From NCBI RefSeq assembly GCF_000715075.1, contig NC_134080.1, positions 70,835,291 to 70,899,290 of the forward strand: DNA of 64,000 bases, read 5' to 3'. Position 1 is the stretch's first letter, and each line of letters starts with the position of its first letter. The stretch is from Nicotiana tabacum (lineage: Eukaryota > Streptophyta > Magnoliopsida > Solanales > Solanaceae). The notes below the pieces were generated by a model. The model had not been told where the DNA came from. It did no database searches and saw only the letters and a list, made by a program, of their open reading frames with translations. Position numbers and translations under genes: made by a program. Positions 1 to 11,389 of the stretch are shown piece after piece.

Positions 1-766
1 TGTTGGTTATGACTTTTAGTATTGTAGTTTTGCATACTATTATGAATAGCTAAATTGTTATCTAGAGTTTTGATAGAACCTTTTGTAGGATAAATTCTTG
101 TTATATTTTTATATAATTGAGTCGTAGTATAATCTCTATTTGTTCAACTACGTTCTTATTGTAGTTAATTGAAGATCTCTCAATTAGCTGTGCCTATTTA
201 GTGTGCATAACTCGGGAGAGAGTGCATATTTAGGTAATTTTTGAACAACACCACTCCCAGAGTATATGAGAGACCAATAACCGAGGGTTTAAAGGCGGGA
301 TTAGGGATAACGAAGCCTTGGGTGCGATCTGAAGTGAGCTGTATCAAAAGCCAGCTAGCGTAGCTCGGGAGAGTGCGTCTAGTAAATTGTCGTGATTACT
401 CGGGAGAGATTTACGGTAATAAGAGTGCTCATGATCGGTAGAGAATACTTAGGCGAAATTATAGAAGACATAGCGGGAAGAATTCCGACAATTGGGGAAA
501 TCATAACTCTAGACCTCCTTAATCTTGTCTCTAACTCTTAGTATCTTTAGTTGTTAATTTATTATTTTAATTTGTTAATCAATTAGTTAAACACAAGAAT
601 CTAAATATCTATAAGTTAGGAACTGTTCAAGCTTGTCTTCTTGGTGATAGTGAACAGCTGTAGCTAAGCCTTAGTTCTCTGTGGGATTCGACTCCGGACT
701 TGTAAACCGGATTATATTTGCAACGACCGCATTGTCCTTTTTATAAGGCATAGTTGGGCGTGATCA
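1..766 (+). repeat. 5' LTR (3' portion only) of the Athila-like element
   Basis: Position 1 aligns with 12108 in the 3' LTR and the match runs to the terminal CA at 765-766, with a 2-bp indel near 130. The first approximately 718 bp of this LTR lie outside the window. Confidence 0.9.
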
Positions 767-771
767 AATTT

Positions 772-789
772 TGGCGCCGTTGCCGGGGA
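772..789 (+). other. Primer-binding site, tRNA-Asp type
   Basis: TGGCGCCGTTGCCGGGGA begins 6 bp after the LTR end. It is complementary to the 3' end of plant tRNA-Asp, the primer typical of Athila-lineage Ty3/gypsy elements. Seeing this site directly after the LTR fixes the LTR boundary. Confidence 0.9.
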
Positions 790-903
790 ACTAACGGTGT
801 AGCTGTAGGTGTACATATTGCTAGGTTTCAAGTTTGAACTTTTATTTTTATTTTTTTGTATTTGATATTTTTTTTTGTTTTACTTGTTGATTTAAAAAAA
901 AAC

Positions 904-1878
904 ATGGCATCATGGAATTATGAAAGTTTTGATGTTGGTAATTCTACTTTTAATCCTCTTTATGCATATTGTGATGAAAACCACCCTTGGCAAAATTATC
1001 AAAGTATTCCCGAGAGCGAGTTATGTGCACCAACTCAATCTTATGTGTGGAATATGTGTGATATGTGTGGTGGTCAAGATGGTCACTTTCATGGTTGTGC
1101 TTATATTTCTTATCTTCTCCCAACCCCTTATTATGATGATTCTATGTTTTCTTGTGAGGATAATAGGAACAAAGAACCTCGGGAAGCTGACCTAAAGAAG
1201 ATCGAAGATATGTTAAAGTGTCTTATAGAACAACAAAGTAAAATACTGTTGCAGATAGAAAGGCAAGATGAAACTATTTACAACTTAGAGGCTCAAGTGA
1301 GTCAATTAGTTGAAGCTTTTAATGCTCAATATGTCAATATTATGGATAGTAGCCAGGAGCAGTTTGCATTAGAGACGTAAATTGAGGTGCCAATGGAGGG
1401 GTCCAAAGTAGAATCCCAGCAACCTAGCCATCTAGAATTTGAGGATGCCAATGTTGATGAAATAATACTAGAGTCAACCAGGGACGTTGAAGATACAAAT
1501 TTAGTTGACTCTAGTGTTTTGGGTGTTGATGAGGTCGAAAATTTTGAAGTTCATGAATTGGAACGTGTTGGACCTCATTCCAAACACTTCTCTACATTAT
1601 GTTCGGACGGTGAAATGGGAATGGATCTTTACGAGCATAAAAAGAAGTCCAAGGAAGAGGTAGATGGACCTTATATTTTGAAATTCTCAAGGCCGTCTAG
1701 GCAAGGTGACACTCCTCTGTCGAGAGCCAAAAAGTGCATAAGACTCTATCTAATTTTTGGCTCGCAAGAATTTGTACCGCCCCAAAAGCATAATCATAAG
1801 CTTGAAGCAAAACTTGGGGTGCGATTCATAAGTTCAAAGTGGAGGCAGAAAGTGATTCACGTCGTGCCGCGACATTAA
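904..1878 (+). pseudogene. Gag-derived frame of the non-autonomous element, split by one stop
   Basis: A single reading frame starts at ATG 904 (MASWNYESF) and runs to a TAA at 1876-1878, interrupted only by TAA at 1378-1380. Its halves are 158 and about 165 codons. The first half has a zinc-knuckle-like cluster, CDMCGG followed by GHFHGC (C-x2-C-x5-H-x3-C), and then a predicted coiled coil. The coiled coil includes NLEAQVSQL, which resembles the conserved NLE-Q-GQL segment at the C-terminus of Athila-type Gag. The second half is acidic and ends in a segment followed by the GGGAGGCAACCC motif that in Athila elements lies just past integrase. The likely origin is an internal deletion joining gag C-terminus to post-integrase sequence. 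Whether a protein is made is unknown. The stop could be a mutation in this copy or a family feature. Confidence 0.6.
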
Positions 1879-2453
1879 ATCAAGCGCTTGTTGGGAGGCA
1901 ACCCAGCTTTACTGTTTTTTTTATTTTTTGTATTATTTTTTTTAATTATATTATTTTTGTAGTGTCAATTTTTTATTTTCTAGGAGCATGGAAAGCAAAG
2001 GTATTGGAAGGATATAATAACAAACCAAATGGTTGGAACTAAGTGTGAGGTACCCGCACAAAGGACCAAGCTTGGGAGAAGTCTGAGTACCCATGAGCTG
2101 TTAATGCTTCGGCCTTTGGCCTACCAGGGAGTTTCTTTTACCCTTTTATTAGTTATGGTGTGCATTGGGACAATGCCCAATTTTAAGTGTGGGGTGAGGA
2201 GATTGACTGGGTGACTTTCTATGTTATTTTAGTTGTGTTAGTTTAATTGAACAATTTTTTTTTAATAGAAAAGATTGGACTTTTCCCGACGATGGATCTG
2301 TTAGACAATTTTCTTGAGGGATTTAAGTCTAAAAAAAAGTACAAAAAGATTTACTTTTGTTAGGTAGTGTAATAATTACCCCTTGGTTTTTCTTTAAACC
2401 ACGGTTCTTTTCCAAGGGTTTTGTTTGAACCGGGTGTGGTTAGTTTTTTTTTA
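1879..2453 (+). other. Noncoding internal region of the Athila-like element
   Basis: This follows the gag-like frame and contains the GGGAGGCAACCC motif near 1895 and the segment TTTAAGTGTGGGGTGAGG near 2182. Both are typical of the noncoding DNA downstream of pol in Athila-lineage elements. No coding signal is convincing. The nested solo LTR begins at 2459. Confidence 0.6.
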
Positions 2454-3638
2454 GAGGTTGTAAGCACGTGATTTTTTCCCTATATGAGAATTACTCCCAA
2501 AAAATTCAAAAATAAAATGATTTTTCTTTGGTGTGCAATTTTGTGATATTTTGTGATATTTGGAAGAATTATTTGTATTTGTCTGTGCGTGTTTATTCGC
2601 TAAATTAATAAAAAATACAAAAATAAGTCGCATTTTGCATGTATGATTTAATTCTACAATTGTTAGTAATTAAAATTGTTTTACAAAAATTAAAAATTAC
2701 AAAAATAGGCATCGTTTGCATTTTTAGCATTTAATGTCCAAGTATACAATTTTATGCTTAATTAATACTTAATTGTGCGTTAATTGTTATTGGGAGTTAA
2801 TTTGCGCCTTTATAACGTTATTTAGTTCTTAATAATAGTTTAAGTATTTTTATAATTTAGTTTTAGAAAAATAAAAGAAGAAAAGAGAGCGAAAATATAA
2901 AGAAAGTCGGAATTGGGCCTCTTCTTCAATTTCAAGCTATAGGCCCAAAAAATGGCCCAATCTTCCCTACGACCCAGTCCATTTCGAACTGGGTCGACCC
3001 AGTCCATTAACCCAACACCCCTTCTTCATTTTTGTCCAACACAAAACAAAACCAAAAAAATAAAAAAATAAAAATAAAAAGTGAATTATCACTATTAATA
3101 GTTTTATTTTTTGTTTTTTTATATATATAAAAAAAAATCCGAAAATATTTTATTTTATTTATTATTTTTATTTTAAAATATATATATATATATATATATA
3201 GTAATTTCGGAAATGATTTTAAAAAAAATAAAAATAAAAAAAAAAAAAGTAAAAGAATGTAGAAAAATTAAAAAAAAAAGTAAAAAGTTTTAAAAAATTT
3301 AAAAGTAAAAGAAGGTTGGAATTAAAAAATAAATATAAAGATATCTGAAAATGTAAAAAATTTAAAGTAATTGAAAGTAGCATTTTTAAAAGAAGAAGAA
3401 AAGATAGTGGTTTATTTTTTAAAGAAAAGTTAAATAAAGTGATATTCTCTTTTAAAAAAATAAAAAGTGGGATTTTAAATAAGATAAAGTAATTAAAGTT
3501 GGAATTTTAAAAATAAAAGTAAATAAAGGTGGGATTTCTTTTTCTAAAAAAATAAAAGCAATTTGTAAGTGGGATTTCTTTTAATTAAAAAAATAATAAA
3601 ATAATAAAAAACAAATCTGAAAATTTCGAAAATTTTGC

Positions 3639-3646
3639 TATAAATA
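3639..3646 (+). promoter_or_regulatory. TATA box of solo LTR 1
   Basis: GCTATAAATAGAAG is a consensus plant TATA box about 1180 bp into the LTR, so transcription would begin near 3670. A GTATAC-rich segment lies about 90-130 bp further on (3731-3771). Confidence 0.6.
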
Positions 3647-4455
3647 GAAGAGAAAATTTAAGAAGAAGGGTGGAAAAAAAGAGAGGAAAAACTAGATAGA
3701 GAGAAGAAAAAAAGAGGGGGCGGAGTGAGAAGTATACACCCGATATACATTCTGTATACACTGAATATACAGGGGCAGAATTCATTTTGGAGAGTTTTGA
3801 AGTTGAAAAAAAATAGTTACTGCTTCATTGCCTCGCTTAAGATCTGAAATAGTCAGAACCTTCCTGCCTTTTACTTCTTCACTATACTTGGAGTCGTTTA
3901 TAGTCTCCTGGGTTTTCTGCTATTCCTACTGTACTGGTTTGCGATGTTGCTGAATCTGTTGTTGCTGTGTTATTACTGCTGCTGACTTCTCCTTCTTTTG
4001 TTCTTGTACTGCTGTTTCCAGGTACACATTTGTACAATCTCGGCTTGAAGCAAAAAATGAAATATTAATCAGGCTTTGTTCCTGTTGAATTCCTCCTGTT
4101 TAGATTTGTGGTTGAATATAATTTTTCTTTCTTCGTATAAAGATGTAGTTGAATGATTAATGAATAATGAGGTTGCATATGTATACTTTCTTCATCTAAT
4201 AATGTTAGTTTAAATTACGGAGAATAATTAATCTGTTTTGATATTATGGTCAATCTCATGTTCTAGTATTATTGAATAACAAAATATAAAATGAAAGCAG
4301 TTTTTCTTTGTACAAACTCGATCGCAATTTTCCATTCGCATTAGCCGTAAACTAATAACTAATAAGTTACGTTTTTCAGCATGTAAATAATTAAGAGATT
4401 TTCTTTTAGTTTAGAGACGAACTTAATAGAAAATATAGTCATTGTAGGTTTATCC

Positions 4456-5659
4456 TGTAAAATAAAAATGAGACGAGCCTCGCCAAATAAAACGTATAGA
4501 TTGCGGGGCCCTCACAAAATGTATGGTTTAATTAGAATTCGGAAGGACCGTTTAGCGAATTTCACGGTCTTCCCCAAAATAATAACGCGATAGTCTCTTT
4601 AGGCGCGTGTTTAATATTTTACTTTCTTAAGCCTGGGTGTGCATTTCATGTGACCCGAATCCAAATCCCAAAACATCAAATAAAACGTGTTCCGGATTGT
4701 GGGTGCATTTCATGTAACGCAGTCCAAAGACGTGTTTTAAGCGATGTTCATATTTCTTTTAAAAACAATAATAATAAAGCGGTTAAAAGATAAAATTTGC
4801 ACATAAGTTCATATTTGTATAAAATCAGACAATCAAGCCGAATATAACAGTTGAGCGACCGTGCTAGAACCACGGAACTCGGGAATGCCTAACACCTTCT
4901 CCCGGGTTAACAGAATTCCTTATCCGGATTTCTGGTACGCAGACTGTAATATGGAGTCATTCTTTTCCTCGATTCGGGATTAAAATTGGTGACTTGGGAC
5001 ACCCTAAATCTCCCAAGTGGCAACTCTGAAATAAATAAACCAATCCCGTTTCGATTGTGTAAAATAAAAATGAGACAAGCCTCGCCAAATAAAACGTATA
5101 GATTGCGGGGCCCTCACAAAATGTATGGTTTAATTAGAATTCGGAAGGACCGTTTAGCGAATTTCACGGTCTTCCCCAAAATAATAACGCGATAGTCTCT
5201 TTAGGCGCGTGTTTAATATTTTACTTTCTTAAGCCTGGGTGTGCATTTCATGTGACCCGAATCCAAATCCCAAAACATCAAATAAAACGTGTTCCGGATT
5301 GTAGGTGCATTTCATGTAACGCAGTCCAAAGACGTGTTTTAAGCGATGTTCATATTTCTTTTAAAAACAATAATAATAAAGCGGTTAAAAGATAAAATTT
5401 GCACATAAGTTCATATTTGTATAAAATCAGACAATCAAGCCGAATATAACAGTTGAGCGACCGTGCTAGAACCACGGAACTCGGGAATGCCTAACACCTT
5501 CTCCCGGGTTAACAGAATTCCTTATCCGGATTTCTGGTACGCAGACTGTAATATGGAGTCATTCTTTTCCTCGATTCGGGATTAAAATTGGTGACTTGGG
5601 ACACCCTAAATCTCCCAAGTGGCGACTCTGAAATAAATAAACCAATCCCGTCTCGATTG
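4456..5659 (+). repeat. 602-bp direct tandem duplication inside solo LTR 1
   Basis: Unit A is 4456-5057 and unit B 5058-5659. They are nearly identical; visible differences are single bases such as gacgag/gacaag, ttgtggg/ttgtagg and ggcaact/ggcgact. The units abut exactly, with B continuing into the normal LTR end. Solo LTR 2 has one copy of this segment, so the duplication belongs to this copy or its lineage and is recent. Confidence 0.95.
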
Positions 5660-5828
5660 TCCTTTAATTGGAAAAACTCCCTTGCACCCTCGCGGGTGCG
5701 GAAAAAGGAGGTGTGACAGGAGTAAGAGCTAGTGTGAGATGAATTGAATTGAAGCAATATATATTGACTTTGTTATGCCTTGAGAATAGTGAGTACTTTG
5801 GTTGTGACGCTTAGGCTCAGTTTTTGAC

Positions 5829-8800
5829 TGTAAGCACGTGATTTTTGCCCAATATGAGAATTACTCCCAAAAAATTCAAAAATAAAATGATTTTTCTTGA
5901 TGCGCAATTTTGTGATATTTTTGAATAATTATTTGTATGTGTGTGCATCTTTATTTGTTAAATTAATAAAAATACAAAAAAAAAATGTCGCATTTTGCAT
6001 GTAGGATTTATTCCTACAATTGTTAGTAATTAAGTTTGTTTTACAAAAAAATAAAAATTACAAAAATAGGCATCGTTTGCATTTTAGCATTTAATGTCCA
6101 AATATACAATTTTATGCTTAATTATTACTTAATTGTGCGTTAATTGTTATTGGAAGTTAATTTGCGCTTTTATAACTTAATTTAGTTCTTAATAATAATT
6201 TAAGTATTTTTATAATTTAGTTTTAGAAAAATAAAAGAAGAAAAGAGAGCAAAAATATAAAAAAAGTCGGAATTGGGCCTCTTCTTCAAATTCAAGCCAC
6301 AAGCCCAAAAAAATACCCAATCTTCCAAAACGACCCAGTCCATTTCGAACTGGGTCGACCCAATCCAAACCCAAAGACCCAACACCCCTATTATCTTACA
6401 TTTTTACAAAACAAACAAAAGAAAACCCTAAAAAAAAGCTAAGCCATCCGCCCCCCTCCCTATCTTCTTCTTCTCCAAGCTTCACCAAGCTCCAACCATG
6501 GCTGCCCTTTACCCTCCATTCTCACGTCCAAACGACTCCTCGCGTCCTCTTCGTCGAGCTCAAGCTTGAGCTCAGGCTGCCATGGCTTCCACCCTCCCCC
6601 GTCCGACAACCACCACGACCACCCCTTCACAGCTTCCCCCCGACATCTACTTCATCCCATCATCGTCCCCATCTAGGTAGCCATGAACGACCCCCTCCAG
6701 TTTCATGTTCTTCGCGACGCACCCAGCAGCTCCCAGCCTCCATCATCGTCGTCGTCGAACCCGAACCAGCGGCGACCAAACCTGCCCGTGCCACCGCTGC
6801 TGCTGCCGTTCCAGCTGCTCCAGCTTCTGCCTCGTCGAGCTGCTGTTGTTCGGTGTCGACCAGCTGTTGCTGCTTCACGCAACTGCTATGGCTTCAGTTT
6901 TCTTCTTCGCCTCCAGCTGATGTTGCTTCGTTGTTCAACTTCAAGTCCCCGAGCTGCTTCGTCCAGCTTCTGCCCCATCGTCCATGGCAGCATCATCGCC
7001 AGCTGCTTCTGCTTCATCTTCGTCATTCTGCGTCAAGCTCAAGTTCGAGCTCGATGTCCATGGATGACCCTATGATCGCTACTGCTTCAGTCCAGTTCGA
7101 AAATGAGACTCAAACCATCTCGTTTGTTCGAGCTTTGGTTGAGGTTTGTCGAAACAGTCCATACAATTGAGTTCGTCGTTGTTCATCTCCGGTTAGTTGG
7201 TTTTGAGTTTTATTTTTGTCCATATTTCGTTTTTATATTTCTCGAAGTTAAAATCGTTAAATGTTTGAGTTTTGTTTTGTTCGTTGTTCATCGTTTTGTT
7301 AAATTTTAGTTTGTTCATGTGCTTTGTTGGTTTAGTTTTCAGATTCAAATGAAAATTTAATTAATTGTTTTTCAGTTTATTTCATGTTAATTTTATTTAT
7401 TTTGTAAAAAAGGGAATTGTTAGTTTAAGTTCAATATTGTTAGATTTAGTTTAAATCGTTTGAATCCGTCATGTTTGTTGTTTAATATAGATTTAATTCA
7501 TGTTCATTTTTGTTTGAAGTTCGTTTTTAATTCAGTGATTTAATGTGAAGTTATGTTTTAATTTTTTGGAATCATGTATCTTTGTTATAATTTTGTTGGA
7601 TTTAATTTAAGAAAGATTAGTTGATTATTTGCAGATTAGTGATTTGAATATGTTTATTTGTTTTGTTTAAGTTTAATTCGAAGTTTGAATAAAGTTTGTT
7701 TGTTATTGTTATTGAATATTTTCATTCATGTTCATACTTTGTTTGGTTGATCTTGAATTCGAAATTTGTATAGTTTGATTTCTTGTTTATTGTTTATCAT
7801 TTATGATTATTTCTTCAGCTTGCTTCATGATCTTGTTTAATTTTAATATAGAAATTGTTGGTTGTAATGTTGTTAGAGTTGATTTTAAGTTCAAATGATT
7901 ATTGAATTTAGAAATCTGAATATACTTGTTTGTTGTTATTGTTGTTGAATCTGAAAGTAGGTTTGTTTGTTGCCAAAAATATTGTTCAATCAAAATTTTA
8001 GTTGTTCTTTGTTGTTAAATTTGTGTTCATGTGATATTATTGTTGAATTGGTTCAGAAATCATGTTCATGCGATTTGTTGTTTGAATTTGTGTAGAAATT
8101 GGTCATATTGGCTATATTTTGGTTCAAGTTTGATTAATTGATTGTTTAGAGCTGATGGGGTAGTTTGGTAAATTGCAGTACGTTCAGGGGTAAAATGGTA
8201 ATTGCAATAAGGTCGGAGGGATAGTTTGGTAATTGAACATTTTGAATAATTCTTTATGTTAAGCATGGGGGACAAAATATAATGGGTGTGGGTGATATAA
8301 TTGTTTAATATAAATGGGAGACAAGACAAAATATAGTGGAGGGGAATATGTTAATTGATTATGGTAGGCATGTGGGACAAGATGTAATAGGTTGGTTTGA
8401 TATATTAATTTAATGTAGTGGGGGATGAGTGGGAAGATAATGGGTTTGGTAGGAGAAAATGTGGTTTTATTAATGAATTAAAGGGTTTGGGATGGAAAAT
8501 ATATAGAGAAGTCTTGAAGGAGAATAAGGGGGACAGAAAAAAACGGACAGATAGAGAAAAAAAAGAGCTGAATATTTAAGAAAGAAAGAAAAATTCCGAA
8601 AAATATTAAAACTTTCAAATAAAAAAAAACTAAAAAAAAAATTATGCTTTCTTTCATTGTTTGAAATTAGCATTAATTGTGGTTGTTTCATCAAAGCTTG
8701 AAGATTTTGTTTTGGGATTAATACTCCACCGGTTTGCAAACTCTGTTCCTGGGTTGTTACTGTTGCTGGACTGTTGTTGCTGTGCTGCATTGTTATTACT

Positions 8801-10203
8801 GATGTTGTTTCTCATCTTCATCTTCTTTTATTTCCAATACCAGGTACACGACTGTAATACTAGCTATTGCAAGCTAATAATGTGGAAGCATGAATACATA
8901 TGAAGAATGAAATTTTGAAGTTTTAATTTCGTTTTTCTTTGCTCCTTTTGTTGATTGTATTTAAGCTATTTCATGTATTACTAAATAATAATGGGAATTA
9001 AAAAAAATAACATAAGTTAGTCTTTAATGAATCGGTTTGGAAAAACTAGTTAATTCACTAGTTATGAAGGTTTCAAGATTATCAACAGTAGGTTAATCAT
9101 GAATAAGTAGCTACATTTAGCTAAGGCATGAATTTAAATTAAATTTCGTAAATTAGGCATTAAGGCATGATTTGAGTTCAAGCAAGATTAGAAGAGCGTT
9201 TAAGTCTAATAAACTTTTTAATAAGCTTTAGTAATTATGGTTAAATCTAGTTTCAAATGGTTGTGAATAATTAATCTCAATAATTTTTTTTATAACAATG
9301 CTGAGTTGTATTTGATTCTTTTGAATATTAGTTGTCGAATTTTTATTTTATTCATAATTTTGAAATTTTGAGTAAAATTCCTTTTTCATCAATATTCGTA
9401 TTAATCTAGCAATTAGCATGTCATGTTTTCTTAAAATAATAAAAAGTCTAGGAATTAATTAGGATTTTCTTTCTTTATTTTAGAGACTAATTTTTATAGA
9501 AAAATGTAGTCGCTTTAAGATTTGTCCATTTAAAATAAATGAGATGAGCCTTGCTTAATAAAATGTATAGATTGCGGGGCCCTCAATAAATGTACATTTA
9601 ATTGCTTAGAATCCGGGAGGAGCCGTTTTAGCAAATTTCACGGCCCTACCCAAAATAATGATACGCTAGTCGCTTTAGGCGCGTATTTAATAATGTTATC
9701 TTCTTAAACTCGGGTGCGTATTTCATGCGACCCAAATCCAAATCCCAAAACATTGAATAAAAATGTGTTCTGGATTGCGGGTGCATTTCATGTGACGTAA
9801 TCCAAAGACATGTTTTAAACAATGTTCATATTCTTGTAAAAAATAATAATAACAATTATGAAAGCGGTAACAAGATAAAATTTGCACATAAGTTCATATT
9901 TGTATAAAATCAGATAATCAAGCCGAATATAACAGTTGAGCGACCGTGCTAGAACCACGGAACTCGGGAATGCCTAACACCTTCTCCCAGGTTAACAGAA
10001 TTCCTTATCCGGATTTCTGGTACGCAGACTGTAATATGGAGTCATTCTTTTCCTCGATTCGGGATTAAAATTGGTGACTTGGGATACCCTAAAATCTCCC
10101 AAGTGGCGACTCTGAAATAAATAAACAAATCCCGTTTCGATTGTCTTTTAATTGGAAAAAACTCCTTTCACCCACGCTGGTGCCGAAAAAAGGAGGTGTG
10201 ACA
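5829..10203 (+). repeat. Solo LTR 2, same family as solo LTR 1, with perfect TSD
   Basis: A 4375-bp unit with the same TGTAAGCACGTG...GTGTGACA ends, flanked on both sides by TTGAC (5824-5828 and 10204-10208). A TSD around a single LTR shows that a full element inserted and its two LTRs then recombined. It is about 1.1 kb longer than solo LTR 1, mainly in a GC-richer segment at 6430-7170 (CTG/CAG- and TTC-rich) and in TTTG-rich sequence at 7200-8600. A CCAGGTACAC splice-donor-like site near 8840 has a counterpart near 4018 in LTR 1. Nothing in it is convincingly coding. Confidence 0.93.
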
Positions 10204-10208
10204 TTGAC

Positions 10209-11389
10209 TCTTGTAGAAGTACCTTAAATTGTATGATCTTAACTTTTCTTAACTGCTTTGACTAGAGTGTCTTGATGCTCCAATCTTGAGTGAGTCAGTC
10301 ATGTGTCATGCGTGCGTGAGGGTTGTTGTATTCTATGCATTGCATTTGATGCCTAGAACTTGCCCTGTGTGTTTGCGAAGCGAAATAATAGTTTTATTCA
10401 GTCTAGGAAGTGATATAGGCATTTCTTTGTTGAGCGAGATATGTATATTTTACCCACCTAATTGTTATGTATCGTAGTTAACTCCTTTGAGCCTATAATC
10501 TTATTTCTTTGGCAACCACATTACAAGCCTTGCCCATTTGTTTGAATTAACCATCTATTTGAACCATTGTAACCTCTCATGAGCACTTGAATTGTTTATG
10601 AACTTTGTAAAAGTTAAAGTGTGGGGTGGTTAGTTTGGCTTTTGAGTGGAACTAATGAAATGAGGAGAAAGGGTGCATTGATTTGAAAAGCAAGAGCCAC
10701 TTGAATTGAAAAAGAAAAGAATGAAAAAAAAATATAGTTGTATTTTTGTGAAAAAAATATATTCTTTGATAGTGGTGACTCTTGATATAATTGTGCTTAA
10801 ATAATTTGGGAGTTGATGTATATTGATGTGAAGGTGGACTTTGGCTTGACATAAGTATGAGGTTTGAATGTTGAAGTATATGTATTAAAGTGCTAAGGGA
10901 GTTGTAGTCACTCTTATATCTAAATGTAACCTACCTGTCCCGTAGCCTGCATTACAACCAAATAAAGTCCTAATTGACCCTAGATTGAATGAGCTCTATT
11001 AGTAGAGTAGTACACTACGGGCAAGCTTATGGTGCATCTTTTGTGGCATATGAATATTATTTCTGAGAGTGAGTGAATTCTTTCTATCTTGAGTTCCTAA
11101 GTGTTCTTAAATTTTATTGTGTGGAACTACTCTCTTTTGTTGTGTGCGGGCACTTGATTCATGAAGGAAAGGTAATGTCAGTGACCTCTATGTTAGAGTA
11201 AGTAGGTGAATTGTGAATAATGCGTGGTACTTATGAGTCAAATCTTGAGGTGAAGATGTTACACTTTTGTGCTTAGTCTATTTTAAATACTCTTGGTGTG
11301 ATGAGTTAGGAGAATTGTTTAAAAAGGTCGTGTCTATAAAAAAAGTGTAGTTTGATTGCTCGAGGACGGGCAATGGTTTAAGTGTGAGA
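10209..11389 (+). other. 3' internal region and polypurine stretch of the Athila-like element
   Basis: Noncoding internal sequence resumes after solo LTR 2. It includes AAAGTGTGGGGTGG near 10615, and just before the 3' LTR the segment GCTCGAGGACGGGCAATGG followed by AAGTGTGAGA (11380-11389). Athila-lineage elements carry such sequence at the plus-strand priming site. No gene is supported here. Confidence 0.65.

Larger units (their letters stand above)
2459..5718 (+). repeat. Solo LTR 1, Ogre/Tat-type long LTR, nested
   Basis: The unit starts TGTAAGCACGTG and ends GGAGGTGTGACA, the same ends as solo LTR 2, with no internal retrotransposon sequence. The flanks GAGGT (2454-2458) and GGAGT (5719-5723) are not a clean 5-bp duplication. 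The 3' part shares the blocks 'gcctaacaccttc' and TGGCGACTCT with the LTRs of the Ogre/Tat element at 28200-48893, which places it in that lineage. Inner sequence includes long A/T-rich tracts, a (TA)n run at about 3178-3200, a TATA box and a 602-bp tandem duplication. Orientation is taken from TG...CA with the TATA box and U5-like end. Confidence 0.8.

Noticed and set aside
2029..2214. 61-codon frame after the gag-like frame
   Set aside because: No similarity that I recognise, and it overlaps motifs known as noncoding in Athila elements.
6430..7170. Several overlapping open frames rich in Ser, Pro and Leu in a GC-rich part of solo LTR 2
   Set aside because: Open in more than one frame and strand, low-complexity composition (CTG/CAG, TTC), no domain, and inside an LTR.
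10286..10852. Short frames in the 3' internal region of the Athila-like element
   Set aside because: Short, AT-driven, without motif or codon support.
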